Below, in pieces: positions 1-7,158 of a DNA stretch of 33,507 nt (position 1 is the stretch's first letter; the number at the start of each line of letters is the position of its first letter). The notes beneath the pieces are model-generated. The model was not told the DNA's origin. It saw only the letters and a program-made list of their open reading frames with translations, and ran no database searches. Position numbers and translations under genes: made by a program. Origin of the DNA: Chthonomonas sp. UBA1950 (GTDB taxonomy: Bacteria; Armatimonadota; Fimbriimonadia; Fimbriimonadales; Fimbriimonadaceae); assembly GCA_002336105.1 (NCBI GenBank), contig DDEQ01000042.1:1-33507 (forward strand), read 5' to 3'.

Positions 1-1
1 C

Positions 2-676
2 AAGGGGATGAAAGTCGAGGAAATGAAGAGTGTTGAGCTCAGCTTTCCAGAATCATTCCAGCAGAAGGAACTCGCGGGTAAGACTGAGAAAGTTCAAGTC
101 ACCGTGAACTCGATCTCTGGCGTCCGACTTCCAGAACTCAACGACGACTTCGCCAAGACCTTGCAGACTGACAACGTTGATGAACTCAAGAATCGAGTTC
201 GAGACGGCATCAAGTATGGCAAAGAGCAAGCCAACCGACAGATGATTCACGAGTCTCTTCTGCAGAAACTGATGGACAAGAGCGAAGTCGCTGTGAGCGA
301 CAACATGTGGGAGGGTCTTGCCGAGCGACGACTTCAAGAGCTCGCTCAGGAGCAGGCTCGACAAAAGAAGACGTTTGAGCAGTACGCTGCGGAGAACGGG
401 ATGACTGTCGAGGCACTCGTCAACTCTTGGCGAGATCGTGCGAAGCTGGAAGTTGAGCGAGCCTTGCTCATCAACGGCATTTTCGCAAAGGAAAAGATGC
501 AACTTCAGAACACCGATCTCAACCAGGAGTTGCTGATGATGGCTCAAGAGTACGGCATCCAACCCGATGAGATGTTCAACATGCTCAAGAACAGCAATGC
601 CATGGAAGAGCTGCAGTTCCGCGCGCTTGCTCGAAAGGTGGGAGACTTCCTTTACGAGAACGCAAAGATCGGCTAA
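2..676 (+). CDS. tig: Trigger factor, C-terminal part (gene cut by window edge)
   Basis: Ribosome-bound chaperone and peptidyl-prolyl isomerase that receives nascent chains at the tunnel exit. The frame is open to the left edge, so this is the last ~224 residues of a family usually ~430 long; the ribosome-binding domain and most of the FKBP-like domain lie outside. What is visible begins at the end of the FKBP-like domain (FPESF then ELAGK, typical of its last strands). The characteristic LPELNDDFAK linker follows, then the long helical SurA-like chaperone domain, with many Gln, Glu and Lys residues and a terminal helix ending YENAKIG. The internal ATG at position 8 is not the real start. A strong hairpin follows the stop. 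In many bacteria tig is followed by clpP-clpX; here those genes are ~30 kb away on the other strand. The family call is secure. Confidence 0.93.
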   Translation, partial: KGMKVEEMKSVELSFPESFQQKELAGKTEKVQVTVNSISGVRLPELNDDFAKTLQTDNVDELKNRVRDGIKYGKEQANRQMIHESLLQKLMDKSEVAVSDNMWEGLAERRLQELAQEQARQKKTFEQYAAENGMTVEALVNSWRDRAKLEVERALLINGIFAKEKMQLQNTDLNQELLMMAQEYGIQPDEMFNMLKNSNAMEELQFRALARKVGDFLYENAKIG

Positions 677-697
677 CAAGCCCACTGTAAATAATTA

Positions 698-735
698 GAA
701 GTCGTCGCGAGGTTACTCGCGACGACTTCTTTGTG
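698..735. terminator. Bidirectional hairpin terminator between tig and gpx
   Basis: A perfect 14-bp stem (698-711 pairs with 716-729) around a GTTA loop lies in the short gap between two convergent genes. It is followed by TTTGTG on the plus strand, and by TAATTATTT a few bases beyond the stem on the minus strand. It probably ends transcription from both sides. The stem is seen directly; terminator function is inferred. Confidence 0.85.
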
Positions 736-746
736 TTCGATCTGAG

Positions 747-1271
747 TTACTTAGCGGCCAAGGCTGCTTCAATCGCCTCAGTGATACTGGCGTCTGTGGG
801 CTTAGTCTGCGGGGAGAATCGCTTGATCACTTTTCCATCCTTTCCAATGAGGAACTTTGCGAAGTTCCACTCGATTGGATCACTGGGGCGGTCGCTTTGC
901 GAGATCAGCCACTTGTAGAGGGGATGCTCGTCGTCACCCTTCACACTGATCTTGCTGAACATGGGGAACGAGACGTTGTACTTGCCTGTACAAAACGTTT
1001 TGATTTCTTCGTTTGTACCTGGCTCTTGCCCTGCAAAATTGTTTGCAGGAAAGCCCAGAATTACAAATCCCTTCTTTTTGTTCGCTTCGTAAACCGATTC
1101 GAGTCCTTCGTATTGAGGGGTTAAACCGCATTTGCTGGCGACATTGACAACCAAGATCACCTTGCCCTTGTATTTCTTGAGCGAGGTTTCTTTGCCATCG
1201 ATGTTTGGAAGTTTAAAATCGTAGATTGAAGTTGGTGCAACGAGTGCAGCGGCCACAACTAGAGTCAGCAT
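747..1271 (-). CDS. Glutathione peroxidase family protein, exported, Cys type
   Basis: Thiol peroxidase of the GPx family that reduces peroxides; bacterial Cys-type members commonly use thioredoxin as reductant. The three family boxes are present: NVASKCGLTPQY with catalytic Cys48, FPANNFAGQEPG with Gln82, and EWNFAKFL with Trp135 and Asn136, giving the Cys-Gln-Trp-Asn set. The active-site codon is TGC, so it is a cysteine and not selenocysteine enzyme. The first ~12 residues are a short hydrophobic stretch before the fold, suggesting export or membrane attachment, though it lacks an initial Lys/Arg and could be mis-started. At 174 residues it is slightly longer than cytosolic homologues, consistent with that leader. 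No clear SD precedes the ATG. It ends against the terminator shared with tig. Family certain; location less so. Confidence 0.9.
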   Translation of the reverse strand: MLTLVVAAALVAPTSIYDFKLPNIDGKETSLKKYKGKVILVVNVASKCGLTPQYEGLESVYEANKKKGFVILGFPANNFAGQEPGTNEEIKTFCTGKYNVSFPMFSKISVKGDDEHPLYKWLISQSDRPSDPIEWNFAKFLIGKDGKVIKRFSPQTKPTDASITEAIEAALAAK

Positions 1272-1351
1272 GAAGCTAGCTACGAACCAGTAATTGCCGT
1301 AGTTTGCACATATCGAACTATTTCGCGTGTTTAGCCGATCATTGGAACAAA

Positions 1352-1915
1352 ATGTTGGAGCAAATCAATCCACCCAAACCTCCAATATGGCGTGACCCGA
1401 AGTATTTGAAAAAGGAAGGTTGGACCCGTCACCTCTTAGGTCTATTCTCGTCCGTTGCCGTCGCGATGCTGCTAATCACGGACATTGACGGGTTGGTTGA
1501 ACCGATTAGCACCCAGCTACAAAGACACGCAACCCTGCCGACTGCTGGCTTTTTTCTCCTCATGATGACGGTCGGCTATCTGGCGGTGAGGTTGCTCCAG
1601 CTAGGCATGTGGCTCGGTTTCATCGTATGTGTCCTGATTGTCGGTGGTTTGGCTTTTATCGACCTCTCAGACCCATATAGCACGGATCATCTCTTCGTAT
1701 TTGCTTGTATTGCACTCGGCTCAACGGGGATTCACTGGTATCTGGCCAGCCTTTACGATGATTGGGCGCTTCGTATTTCTGCTGCGGTCGGTTCGATAGC
1801 TCTTGTACTCTGTTTCATCAAACTCGGCCTCGGCGAAAGGTTATTGATTGTTTCGGCCACTGTCGGAATCAATCGAATCTTCTACGACACCCTCGTCGAC
1901 ATGACTCGCGACTGA
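1352..1915 (+). CDS. Multi-pass membrane protein of unknown function
   Basis: I do not recognise a family. The first ~25 residues are polar and proline-rich (NPPKPPIWRDP), then about five or six hydrophobic segments follow, for example around LLGLFSSVAVAMLLI, FFLLMMTVGYLAV, LGFIVCVLIVGGLAF, FVFACIALGSTGIHW and SAAVGSIALVLCFI. It is an integral membrane protein with a short soluble N-terminus. The frame also opens at a TTG at 1304, but the ATG at 1352 is preferred because GGAAC lies just before it and the extra upstream residues look unremarkable. It is divergent from the glutathione peroxidase and ends only 13 nt before the glycosylasparaginase start, so the two are probably cotranscribed. 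Confidence 0.65.
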   Translation: MLEQINPPKPPIWRDPKYLKKEGWTRHLLGLFSSVAVAMLLITDIDGLVEPISTQLQRHATLPTAGFFLLMMTVGYLAVRLLQLGMWLGFIVCVLIVGGLAFIDLSDPYSTDHLFVFACIALGSTGIHWYLASLYDDWALRISAAVGSIALVLCFIKLGLGERLLIVSATVGINRIFYDTLVDMTRD

Positions 1916-1928
1916 GTACGCTTTGGGA

Positions 1929-2834
1929 ATGACGACATTTCTTGCGACTTGGCGCGAGCCAGGCGAAGTAGCTGCCAAAGTGGCGTGGCAAGCCCACTTA
2001 CGCGGCGCTGACCTCCGCGCTTCGCTTGAGGAGGGATTGGCGGCTTGCGAGCTTGACCCAAACTTCCTTGCGATTGGTTTGGGGGCGTTGGTGAATGCAG
2101 ATGGCGAACTCGAACTCGACGCTTCGATGATGGACGGAAAGGATCTTTCCGCCGGTGCTGTTTGTGCCCTTCGCGGCATTGTTCCGGCAATTTCAGTCGC
2201 ACGAAAAGTCATGGAAGACACTCCTCATGTCATGATCGCTGGAGACCAAGCTCGACGTTTCGCAATTGAAAAGGGGTTCAAAGTTCAGAACCTGATGACT
2301 CCAGAGAATATCCGTCGCTACGACGAATGGAAACATGAGAAGTCGGATAAAGAGTACGTTCACTCCAAAGGTGAGGTTTATGATCGCGACGATGCCGCGA
2401 ACTCTCACGGCGACACCGTTACGATGATCGGCTTTGATAACGGTCACTTGGTTAGCGCGAGCGCGACAAGCGGCCTATCGTACAAGCAGCCCGGGCGAGT
2501 GGGCGATTCGCCAATTGTTGGTGCGGGAATTTATGCTGATAACGAAATCGGCGCGGCCGGCGCTACAGGTTGGGGCGAGGAGCTTTGGAAAGCTTGTGCA
2601 TCATTCAGGGCGGTTGAGTACATCCGTCAAGGAATGACCGCCCAAGAGGCATGCGAAGCAGTTGCGCGACAAATGATCCGCCGGCAACCACTCGCGACCG
2701 AAATGCCGTGCGTTGTTTTGGCGATGACCAAAGACGGAGACTACGGTGCGGCAACAACCCTAGACGTTTTCCCGCTGTGGGTTTGCCAAGATGGCGAGTT
2801 GACCCTAAAACTCTATCCGGCAGTAACCCTTTAA
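1929..2834 (+). CDS. N4-(beta-N-acetylglucosaminyl)-L-asparaginase (glycosylasparaginase, Ntn hydrolase)
   Basis: Cleaves the amide bond between asparagine and N-acetylglucosamine, the last step in degrading N-linked glycoproteins. The fold is an N-terminal-nucleophile hydrolase that splits itself into alpha and beta chains. The expected self-cleavage site is SHGD/TVTM, with Thr163 as new N-terminus and nucleophile. About 27 residues later comes GRVGDSPIVGAGIYAD (Arg190 and Asp193 would bind the substrate carboxylate and amine), then a Gly-rich ATGWG turn. That pattern fits aspartylglucosaminidases better than isoaspartyl peptidases. No signal peptide is visible, so it should be cytoplasmic. 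The ATG at 1929 is chosen; TTG at 1923 is possible and neither has a good SD. The stop codon directly abuts the next gene's ATG in the same frame. Confidence 0.85.
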   Translation: MTTFLATWREPGEVAAKVAWQAHLRGADLRASLEEGLAACELDPNFLAIGLGALVNADGELELDASMMDGKDLSAGAVCALRGIVPAISVARKVMEDTPHVMIAGDQARRFAIEKGFKVQNLMTPENIRRYDEWKHEKSDKEYVHSKGEVYDRDDAANSHGDTVTMIGFDNGHLVSASATSGLSYKQPGRVGDSPIVGAGIYADNEIGAAGATGWGEELWKACASFRAVEYIRQGMTAQEACEAVARQMIRRQPLATEMPCVVLAMTKDGDYGAATTLDVFPLWVCQDGELTLKLYPAVTL

Positions 2835-3596
2835 ATGCAAATCTCCGATGCAATGGTTTTGGAGGCGGTGGGAAATGAGCTTACGGGCACGCCGACCCCG
2901 GTTATTTGTAAAGCGCTCAGATGCACTGCACAGGATTTAGGGGAGATCTTTGAGAATCTAGAGTCTGCCGGATCTTTGCGAAGCTTTGCCGGGTTGTGGT
3001 ACCAGCCAGCGGTGTTTGAGGAGGCGATTCCAGTGTTTATGGAAGCATTGATGTTTTCGCATCTAAAAGCCAAAGGACAACCATTAGTCCCGCGCGAGAG
3101 GGTTTCAGAGCTATCAGGTCTGAAGTGGGCTGGAAAGCCGCTGGATCGCATTCTGGCTGAGTTGAGTAGACGTCGATTGCTGTTTGTCGAAGGAACCAAG
3201 ATTCGGCACTGCGAGTTTCAGCCTGAGCTTCCAACGCGGCAAAGACAACTTCTCGATCGGGTGGTTATCGAGATAAGAAAAGAAGAAGTGAATGTTCCGA
3301 GTCTTCGCGAAATAGCTCGGGCTATAACGGTGCCTGTTCAGGCGGTTGAAGAGATCGTTAACATCGGGGTGCAGGCCGGAGAGCTTCTTGACCTTGGAAC
3401 CGGACTGTTCTATACCGTCGATCAGATTGACAAAATCAAACTGAAGATTTCTGAGCATTTCGTCGAGAGAGAACTCGAGCCGAGTGAGCTACGCGACTTT
3501 CTAGGCTCCTCTCGAAAATACGTGATTCCGCTCCTTGAGTTCTTCGATGCAGTTGGATTTACCACCCGCATCGAAGAACGGCGTTTCCTTCGCTAA
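2835..3596 (+). CDS. Stand-alone SelB C-terminal (domain IV) winged-helix protein
   Basis: The whole 253-residue protein resembles domain IV of SelB, the selenocysteine-specific elongation factor. There it forms four tandem winged helices that bind the SECIS RNA hairpin. The clearest match is the last winged helix: SELRDFLGSSRKYVIPLLEF followed by FDAVGFTTRIEERRFL, residues ~216-252, which is the SelB hallmark (GSSRKYVLPLLEYLD in the Moorella protein, from memory). The earlier parts also follow that layout: helices at ~1-58, 60-130 and 132-195, including LPTRQRQLLDRV and PSLREIAR. The length equals domain IV alone; no EF-Tu-like GTPase domain is present here and the preceding gene is unrelated. 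It starts immediately after the glycosylasparaginase stop (TAA then ATG, same frame). Function without the GTPase part is unknown; RNA or DNA binding is a reasonable inference. Confidence 0.75.
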   Translation: MQISDAMVLEAVGNELTGTPTPVICKALRCTAQDLGEIFENLESAGSLRSFAGLWYQPAVFEEAIPVFMEALMFSHLKAKGQPLVPRERVSELSGLKWAGKPLDRILAELSRRRLLFVEGTKIRHCEFQPELPTRQRQLLDRVVIEIRKEEVNVPSLREIARAITVPVQAVEEIVNIGVQAGELLDLGTGLFYTVDQIDKIKLKISEHFVERELEPSELRDFLGSSRKYVIPLLEFFDAVGFTTRIEERRFLR

Positions 3597-5161
3597 TTTT
3601 GCGAAGGAACGTATATTTTGTAGCTGTAGGTCAAAGTGATCGACTTACCAGCATCAATATCGGAGTTCCAAACAATCTTCGCCGATGAATTCATAGAGCG
3701 CAGGCCCTTGCTTGTTTTCGTGACCACTGGCTCCATTGTGGTTTCCGCTACTTCTCCGGTGATCTCTTTTGTTACACGTGTGTGAACGCTCTCATTCTTC
3801 ATGTTAGTGATCTTGAGAGTGCCCTTCAAGGTCACCAAGTCCCAAACGGGATAATTATCCGCCGGTCTTCGGATAGCTCCTCGTTCGCGCGACACTTCCT
3901 GTTCATCTGACTCTGGGTGTACATCGAGGGCCTTGCTGATTTTTAGCTCGGCCGTGCTTCCTGAAGACACGTATTTCATCGTATCTTGGCCGATGATCTG
4001 ACCGTTTTTGAAGACAGATGCTGCGCCAGTAGTGAATGGTTGACCTGCGGTGTTCTTGAACTGAAGGGTGTGCCAGACCTCTTCAGTGGGATCCATATTG
4101 GGTTGGCCTGGTCGGTATCCGTTATATTGATTTTGCGGAGTTGTTTGCTCCGCAACGTCCCAAGAGTAGACCTCTTTGTATTCGGCATTTGCTCGGAACA
4201 AAGTATAAAAAGCGCGTTGGCCGGGTCCCAGGTTGACGTCGGGTTGCCGGTAAAAGAAGAGATCCTCCACTTGCTGGCCCTCAACTGGAGACGTCGGCAT
4301 TGCGTCGCCATATGAAATCTCTCTCCCCGCAAAGGCAGCGTTTTGCGTCATCATGCCTCCACCGCCAAACCCTCCTCGGGTTGCAGGCATGTTCTGGACA
4401 CCGATGCCATTGAGCATCGCTACAAACTGGTCAACCGACGCACCGCTGGTGAGAGGCTCCATCGCAGTGGCAAATGGAACGTTCGGAAATCCAGTCACAA
4501 ATCGAACCTCTGCTCCAGAAATGTCTTCTAAATCGTTCAGAACGGTCGATTTTGCCGTGACCCTCAAGTTCTTTTTGTCAGTTAGGTCAATCGCGTAGCC
4601 TGGAGACCATGTCATCCCTCTTTCGAGGGAGACGAGATAAATCTTGCCCCCTTTGCCCTTTGTTGTGAGTCTAAGACCCTTCTTTGTGGTCTTGGTTTCG
4701 GTGGTGTAAACCAGATCGCCATTTGCTCCGAGAACATGATAGATCGAGCTTTTGGGTAGGACCTGGGTTGTGTCCGCTTTGATGACAACCACCTGACCAC
4801 TGGCAGAAAGCAAGTTTCCGGCGAGTTCTAGTTGCTTCGAGTCTGAACTCGAATACCGGACAATGATCTTCTTTCCGACGTTTGCACGTAAAACCTCGTC
4901 CAGATTTTCGATTGGTCGACTACCAGACTGTTCACTACTGGTCGTCTCAACGGATGCTAGTTCTGTTCCCTCTGTGGCAGAAAACCATAAAGTCCCTAAG
5001 GATGCTTGAGGGATCTTCTCAATCACGTAGGCCCCGGGGTTTGGGACATCCAAACTTCTCATGACAACGGCGTAGCCGTTCTTAAACAACGATACAGAGT
5101 CGATTCTAGGCTTGACAGCAACGTCAGCAAGAGTCAATCCAACAACAGCAGCAAAGAGCAT
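3593..5161 (-). CDS. Secreted DUF4139 domain protein
   Basis: A 522-residue protein with a short signal-like start (MLFAAVVGLTLADVAV) followed by a beta-rich exported protein. The C-terminal two thirds match the DUF4139 pattern: SLERGMTWSPGYAIDL, then a long run in which the conserved NDLEDI and VTGFPNV boxes are visible (residues ~180-235). A Gly/Met/Ala-rich disordered insert (RGGFGGGGMMTQNAAFAG) follows at ~265-285, and a final beta domain ends TLTYSYKIYVPS. The family includes mucoidy-inhibitor-like proteins, but no biochemical role is established for this form. The start is well supported by TGGAGGAAAG just before the ATG. The 3' end overlaps the SelB-like gene by 4 nt, tail to tail, with no terminator between them. 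Confidence 0.82.
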   Translation of the reverse strand: MLFAAVVGLTLADVAVKPRIDSVSLFKNGYAVVMRSLDVPNPGAYVIEKIPQASLGTLWFSATEGTELASVETTSSEQSGSRPIENLDEVLRANVGKKIIVRYSSSDSKQLELAGNLLSASGQVVVIKADTTQVLPKSSIYHVLGANGDLVYTTETKTTKKGLRLTTKGKGGKIYLVSLERGMTWSPGYAIDLTDKKNLRVTAKSTVLNDLEDISGAEVRFVTGFPNVPFATAMEPLTSGASVDQFVAMLNGIGVQNMPATRGGFGGGGMMTQNAAFAGREISYGDAMPTSPVEGQQVEDLFFYRQPDVNLGPGQRAFYTLFRANAEYKEVYSWDVAEQTTPQNQYNGYRPGQPNMDPTEEVWHTLQFKNTAGQPFTTGAASVFKNGQIIGQDTMKYVSSGSTAELKISKALDVHPESDEQEVSRERGAIRRPADNYPVWDLVTLKGTLKITNMKNESVHTRVTKEITGEVAETTMEPVVTKTSKGLRSMNSSAKIVWNSDIDAGKSITLTYSYKIYVPSQN

Positions 5162-5165
5162 CTTT

Positions 5166-5171
5166 CCTCCA
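5166..5171 (-). promoter_or_regulatory. Strong Shine-Dalgarno of the DUF4139 gene
   Basis: On the minus strand TGGAGG sits four bases before the ATG, one of the best ribosome-binding sites in the window. It fixes the start at 5161 and shows that this genome does use SD-led initiation for some genes. Confidence 0.75.
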
Positions 5172-5225
5172 CAGTCTTGGCTTCTGACGTGTCGAATTCA
5201 AATTGGATACTGCAAACTATAGGAC

Positions 5226-5717
5226 GTGTCTGAGCAACCTGCCGACAGATCAAAGCTCATCCCCTTTTTGGGATATTTCACTCTTGTTTGCTTAATAGCA
5301 TTCGCTGGCTTCGAGGGAATGATGTCCGGATTGGCAAATGGTTGGTATCGAAACATCGTCAAACCGGGATGGGCACCACCGGACTATATACTTAGCCTTT
5401 GCTGGGTTGCTGTGTATCTTTCGATGGGATTATCGGCTTGGGGAATCTGGCAGACCGAAAACCGTCGACGGTTGCTGGCGTTAATGGCCTTGCCAATATC
5501 GGTGTCGTTGAGTTCAATGTGGGCCTGGGTTTCCTTCGCGCAAATGAATTTGAAGGCCGCAGCTTGGTTGAGTCTATTGGCACTGCTAGCGAGCTTGTAT
5601 ACGACAGTCGTTTTTGTGCGGGTTAGTAAGAAAAGTGGTGCGGCTTTAGGGCTCTATCTCGTTTGGTCGCTTTTGATGAGTTATCTTTTTATCGGTATTT
5701 TGCGCCTAAACCCGTAA
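5226..5717 (+). CDS. tspO: TspO/MBR family tryptophan-rich sensory protein
   Basis: Small five-helix membrane protein of the translocator-protein family, which binds porphyrins and other hydrophobic ligands. In bacteria it has been linked to stress and tetrapyrrole responses. Five hydrophobic helices fill the 163 residues. The family signature in the first loop is clear: GWYRNIVKPGWAPPDYILSL, followed by the Trp and Tyr-rich second helix (CWVAVYLSMGLSAWGIWQ). The NRRR turn comes next and the remaining three helices follow. The start is GTG with AGGA a few bases upstream. It is divergent from the DUF4139 gene across a 64-bp gap and does not obviously form an operon with what follows. Family call secure; ligand unknown. 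Confidence 0.9.
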   Translation: MSEQPADRSKLIPFLGYFTLVCLIAFAGFEGMMSGLANGWYRNIVKPGWAPPDYILSLCWVAVYLSMGLSAWGIWQTENRRRLLALMALPISVSLSSMWAWVSFAQMNLKAAAWLSLLALLASLYTTVVFVRVSKKSGAALGLYLVWSLLMSYLFIGILRLNP

Positions 5718-5795
5718 AAAACAGCTGGATCGTTATGGATTTACGTGTTAACCTGTATTAATCCTTCATGCTGTAATCTTTAGTCTCAGGTGTGA

Positions 5796-6224
5796 ATGGC
5801 TATGAGCACAGTAGCACTTCCAAAACCAAGCGCGGACAGACCACCCAGGGTTCCACCGACGAAAACGACCTATGATGGGAGCTCATCAGGTGGCGATCCT
5901 GAATTCAAACGTATCATAGAATATGCCAGGCGTTTGATTGCATCTGTTCCGAGTTGGCCACTCGATGATTTGGAACGTTTACTCAAGTTGCTTCAGAAAC
6001 GAAAGAACTGGATAGAGACCTACCTTCATTACGCCAACTTGGTGGAGCGGATGAGCCTACCACCGAGCGTCTTCTCTGATTTGACTCTGTCGGCGATTTG
6101 CAGTGAAGAAAATGGTCCCACATTGCAAATCGTGCAGCTTGGACATGAGCTAGACGCCCTAATTGAGCGTGTTCAATCAAGACTCTCTCTGCTAAACTCG
6201 CTAGTAAAACCGTCAGACGAGTAG
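5796..6224 (+). CDS. Hypothetical protein, helical, coupled to TPR membrane protein
   Basis: I do not recognise this 142-residue protein. Residues 1-35 are proline-, serine- and glycine-rich and look disordered (KPSADRPPRVPPTKTTYDGS). Residues ~36-142 are predicted helical with leucine repeats (DDLERLLKLLQKRKNWIETY near 57-76 and LGHELDALIERVQSRLSLLN near the end), suggesting a coiled coil or helical bundle. There is no signal peptide or membrane segment. The ATG lies after CAGGTGTGA, a modest SD; a second ATG two codons later is possible. The TAG stop directly abuts the next gene's ATG in the same frame, so translation of the pair is almost certainly coupled and the products may interact. 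Confidence 0.7.
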   Translation: MAMSTVALPKPSADRPPRVPPTKTTYDGSSSGGDPEFKRIIEYARRLIASVPSWPLDDLERLLKLLQKRKNWIETYLHYANLVERMSLPPSVFSDLTLSAICSEENGPTLQIVQLGHELDALIERVQSRLSLLNSLVKPSDE

Positions 6225-7097
6225 ATGGCATCAGAGAAAGAAACATTTGATGCTGCAGCCGAGATTGAGCGTCTAAGGCTACGGCAGGAAAGCGTCACCG
6301 ACGAGGATGTATTCCTTGCGATTCAGGGACAAATTGATTCCTTGGAGGCGAGTCTTCATACCCCGAAGGTAGTTGAGGCTTCGGAGGAGTCCGAAGAATC
6401 AGAATCGCTTGTTGACGACACTTCGCCTGAACTGATCGCCAAAGCAGAAAGGTTATTGCGTGAGGCTAATCTTGAGAAGGTGCGCGGAAAGCGTGAAGCC
6501 GCTAGACGCCTCTTGAAGCAGGCAACTGACACGGCACCTAACTCCGCTGTTGTTTTGTTGGCCGTCGGAGACGATTACCTCGAACTAGGTAAGTACGCTG
6601 ACGCTAAGGCTGTTCTCGGAAGAGCCAAGAAGCTAGATCCAAAGAATCCGACAATTGAGCGGAAATACGCTGAAGCCGTATTAGGTTCGGGTGGAAATCT
6701 CTCGATAGACGCCCAGCTGCGGGCTGGCCTCTCCGATTCGCCGCTGTTAACCACAGGAGACGCCGTCGCAAGCCTGAAAGCCGCTCGAATGCTCAATATG
6801 GTGTTCCCTGGAGTCGGGCAGTTGGCTCTGGGGCAATCCAAGATTGGGTTTATTCTCGTGGGGTGCTGGGTTGGGTGCATCTTGCTAATCATCCTGATGA
6901 ACAAGCAAGTAGGTGAATTGATGCGGGCGGCGGTTGGCGCACCAGGGCACGGTTCTTTTGTCGCAATGGTGCCAATCTTCTTGGCATTGGTTGTTTATTT
7001 CGCCGCGCAAGGGATGTTGACGGGCAAATCTGAGTCTATCGTGACGCGTCAAAAGGTTGACCATCCAGAACCGCCAGTTAATTTGCCCTTCGACTAA
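6225..7097 (+). CDS. TPR-repeat protein with C-terminal membrane region
   Basis: 290 residues in three parts. Residues 1-65 are acidic and low complexity (EASEESEESESLVDD). Residues ~68-150 form about two tetratricopeptide repeats, with the LLLAVGDDYLELGKYADAKA and LDPKNPTIERKYAEAV pattern. Residues ~185-285 hold two hydrophobic stretches, FPGVGQLALGQSKIGFILVG plus the following segment, and FVAMVPIFLALVVYFAAQ. The motif PGVGQLxLGQxKxG resembles the start of small membrane modules seen in TM2-like and DUF5683-type proteins; I give that only as a resemblance. It is likely a cytoplasmic-facing scaffold anchored in the inner membrane. It starts on the base after the preceding stop, so the pair is one translational unit. 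Function unknown. Confidence 0.75.
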   Translation: MASEKETFDAAAEIERLRLRQESVTDEDVFLAIQGQIDSLEASLHTPKVVEASEESEESESLVDDTSPELIAKAERLLREANLEKVRGKREAARRLLKQATDTAPNSAVVLLAVGDDYLELGKYADAKAVLGRAKKLDPKNPTIERKYAEAVLGSGGNLSIDAQLRAGLSDSPLLTTGDAVASLKAARMLNMVFPGVGQLALGQSKIGFILVGCWVGCILLIILMNKQVGELMRAAVGAPGHGSFVAMVPIFLALVVYFAAQGMLTGKSESIVTRQKVDHPEPPVNLPFD

Positions 7098-7130
7098 TGA
7101 CTGATTCCAACAAGAACCTGCCCCAGAACC

Positions 7131-7138
7131 GGTAAAAT
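7131..7138 (+). promoter_or_regulatory. Candidate -10 box of lepA (GGTAAAAT)
   Basis: GGTAAAAT lies about 20 bases before the lepA ATG, where no SD can be seen. TAAAAT matches a -10 hexamer in five of six positions. A transcript starting ~7 bases downstream would have a leader of only ~14 nt. The same GGTAANNT form recurs before asnS, the NADP reductase, thioredoxin and the esterase. Inference from sequence only. Confidence 0.45.
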
Positions 7139-7158
7139 CTTGCGCGCCCTCTATATCC

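Noticed and set aside
53..685. Long minus-strand ORF (210 codons) opposite tig
   Set aside because: It is antisense to a clear trigger factor frame; the product is Leu/Val/Ser-rich without any family motif, as mirror frames of well-used codons often are.
1128..1130. Possible selenocysteine in glutathione peroxidase, given the SelB-like neighbour
   Set aside because: The active-site codon reads TGC, cysteine; no in-frame TGA or SECIS-like hairpin follows it.
1304..1351. TTG-started extension of the membrane protein
   Set aside because: It adds 16 residues with no SD; the ATG at 1352 has a better context.
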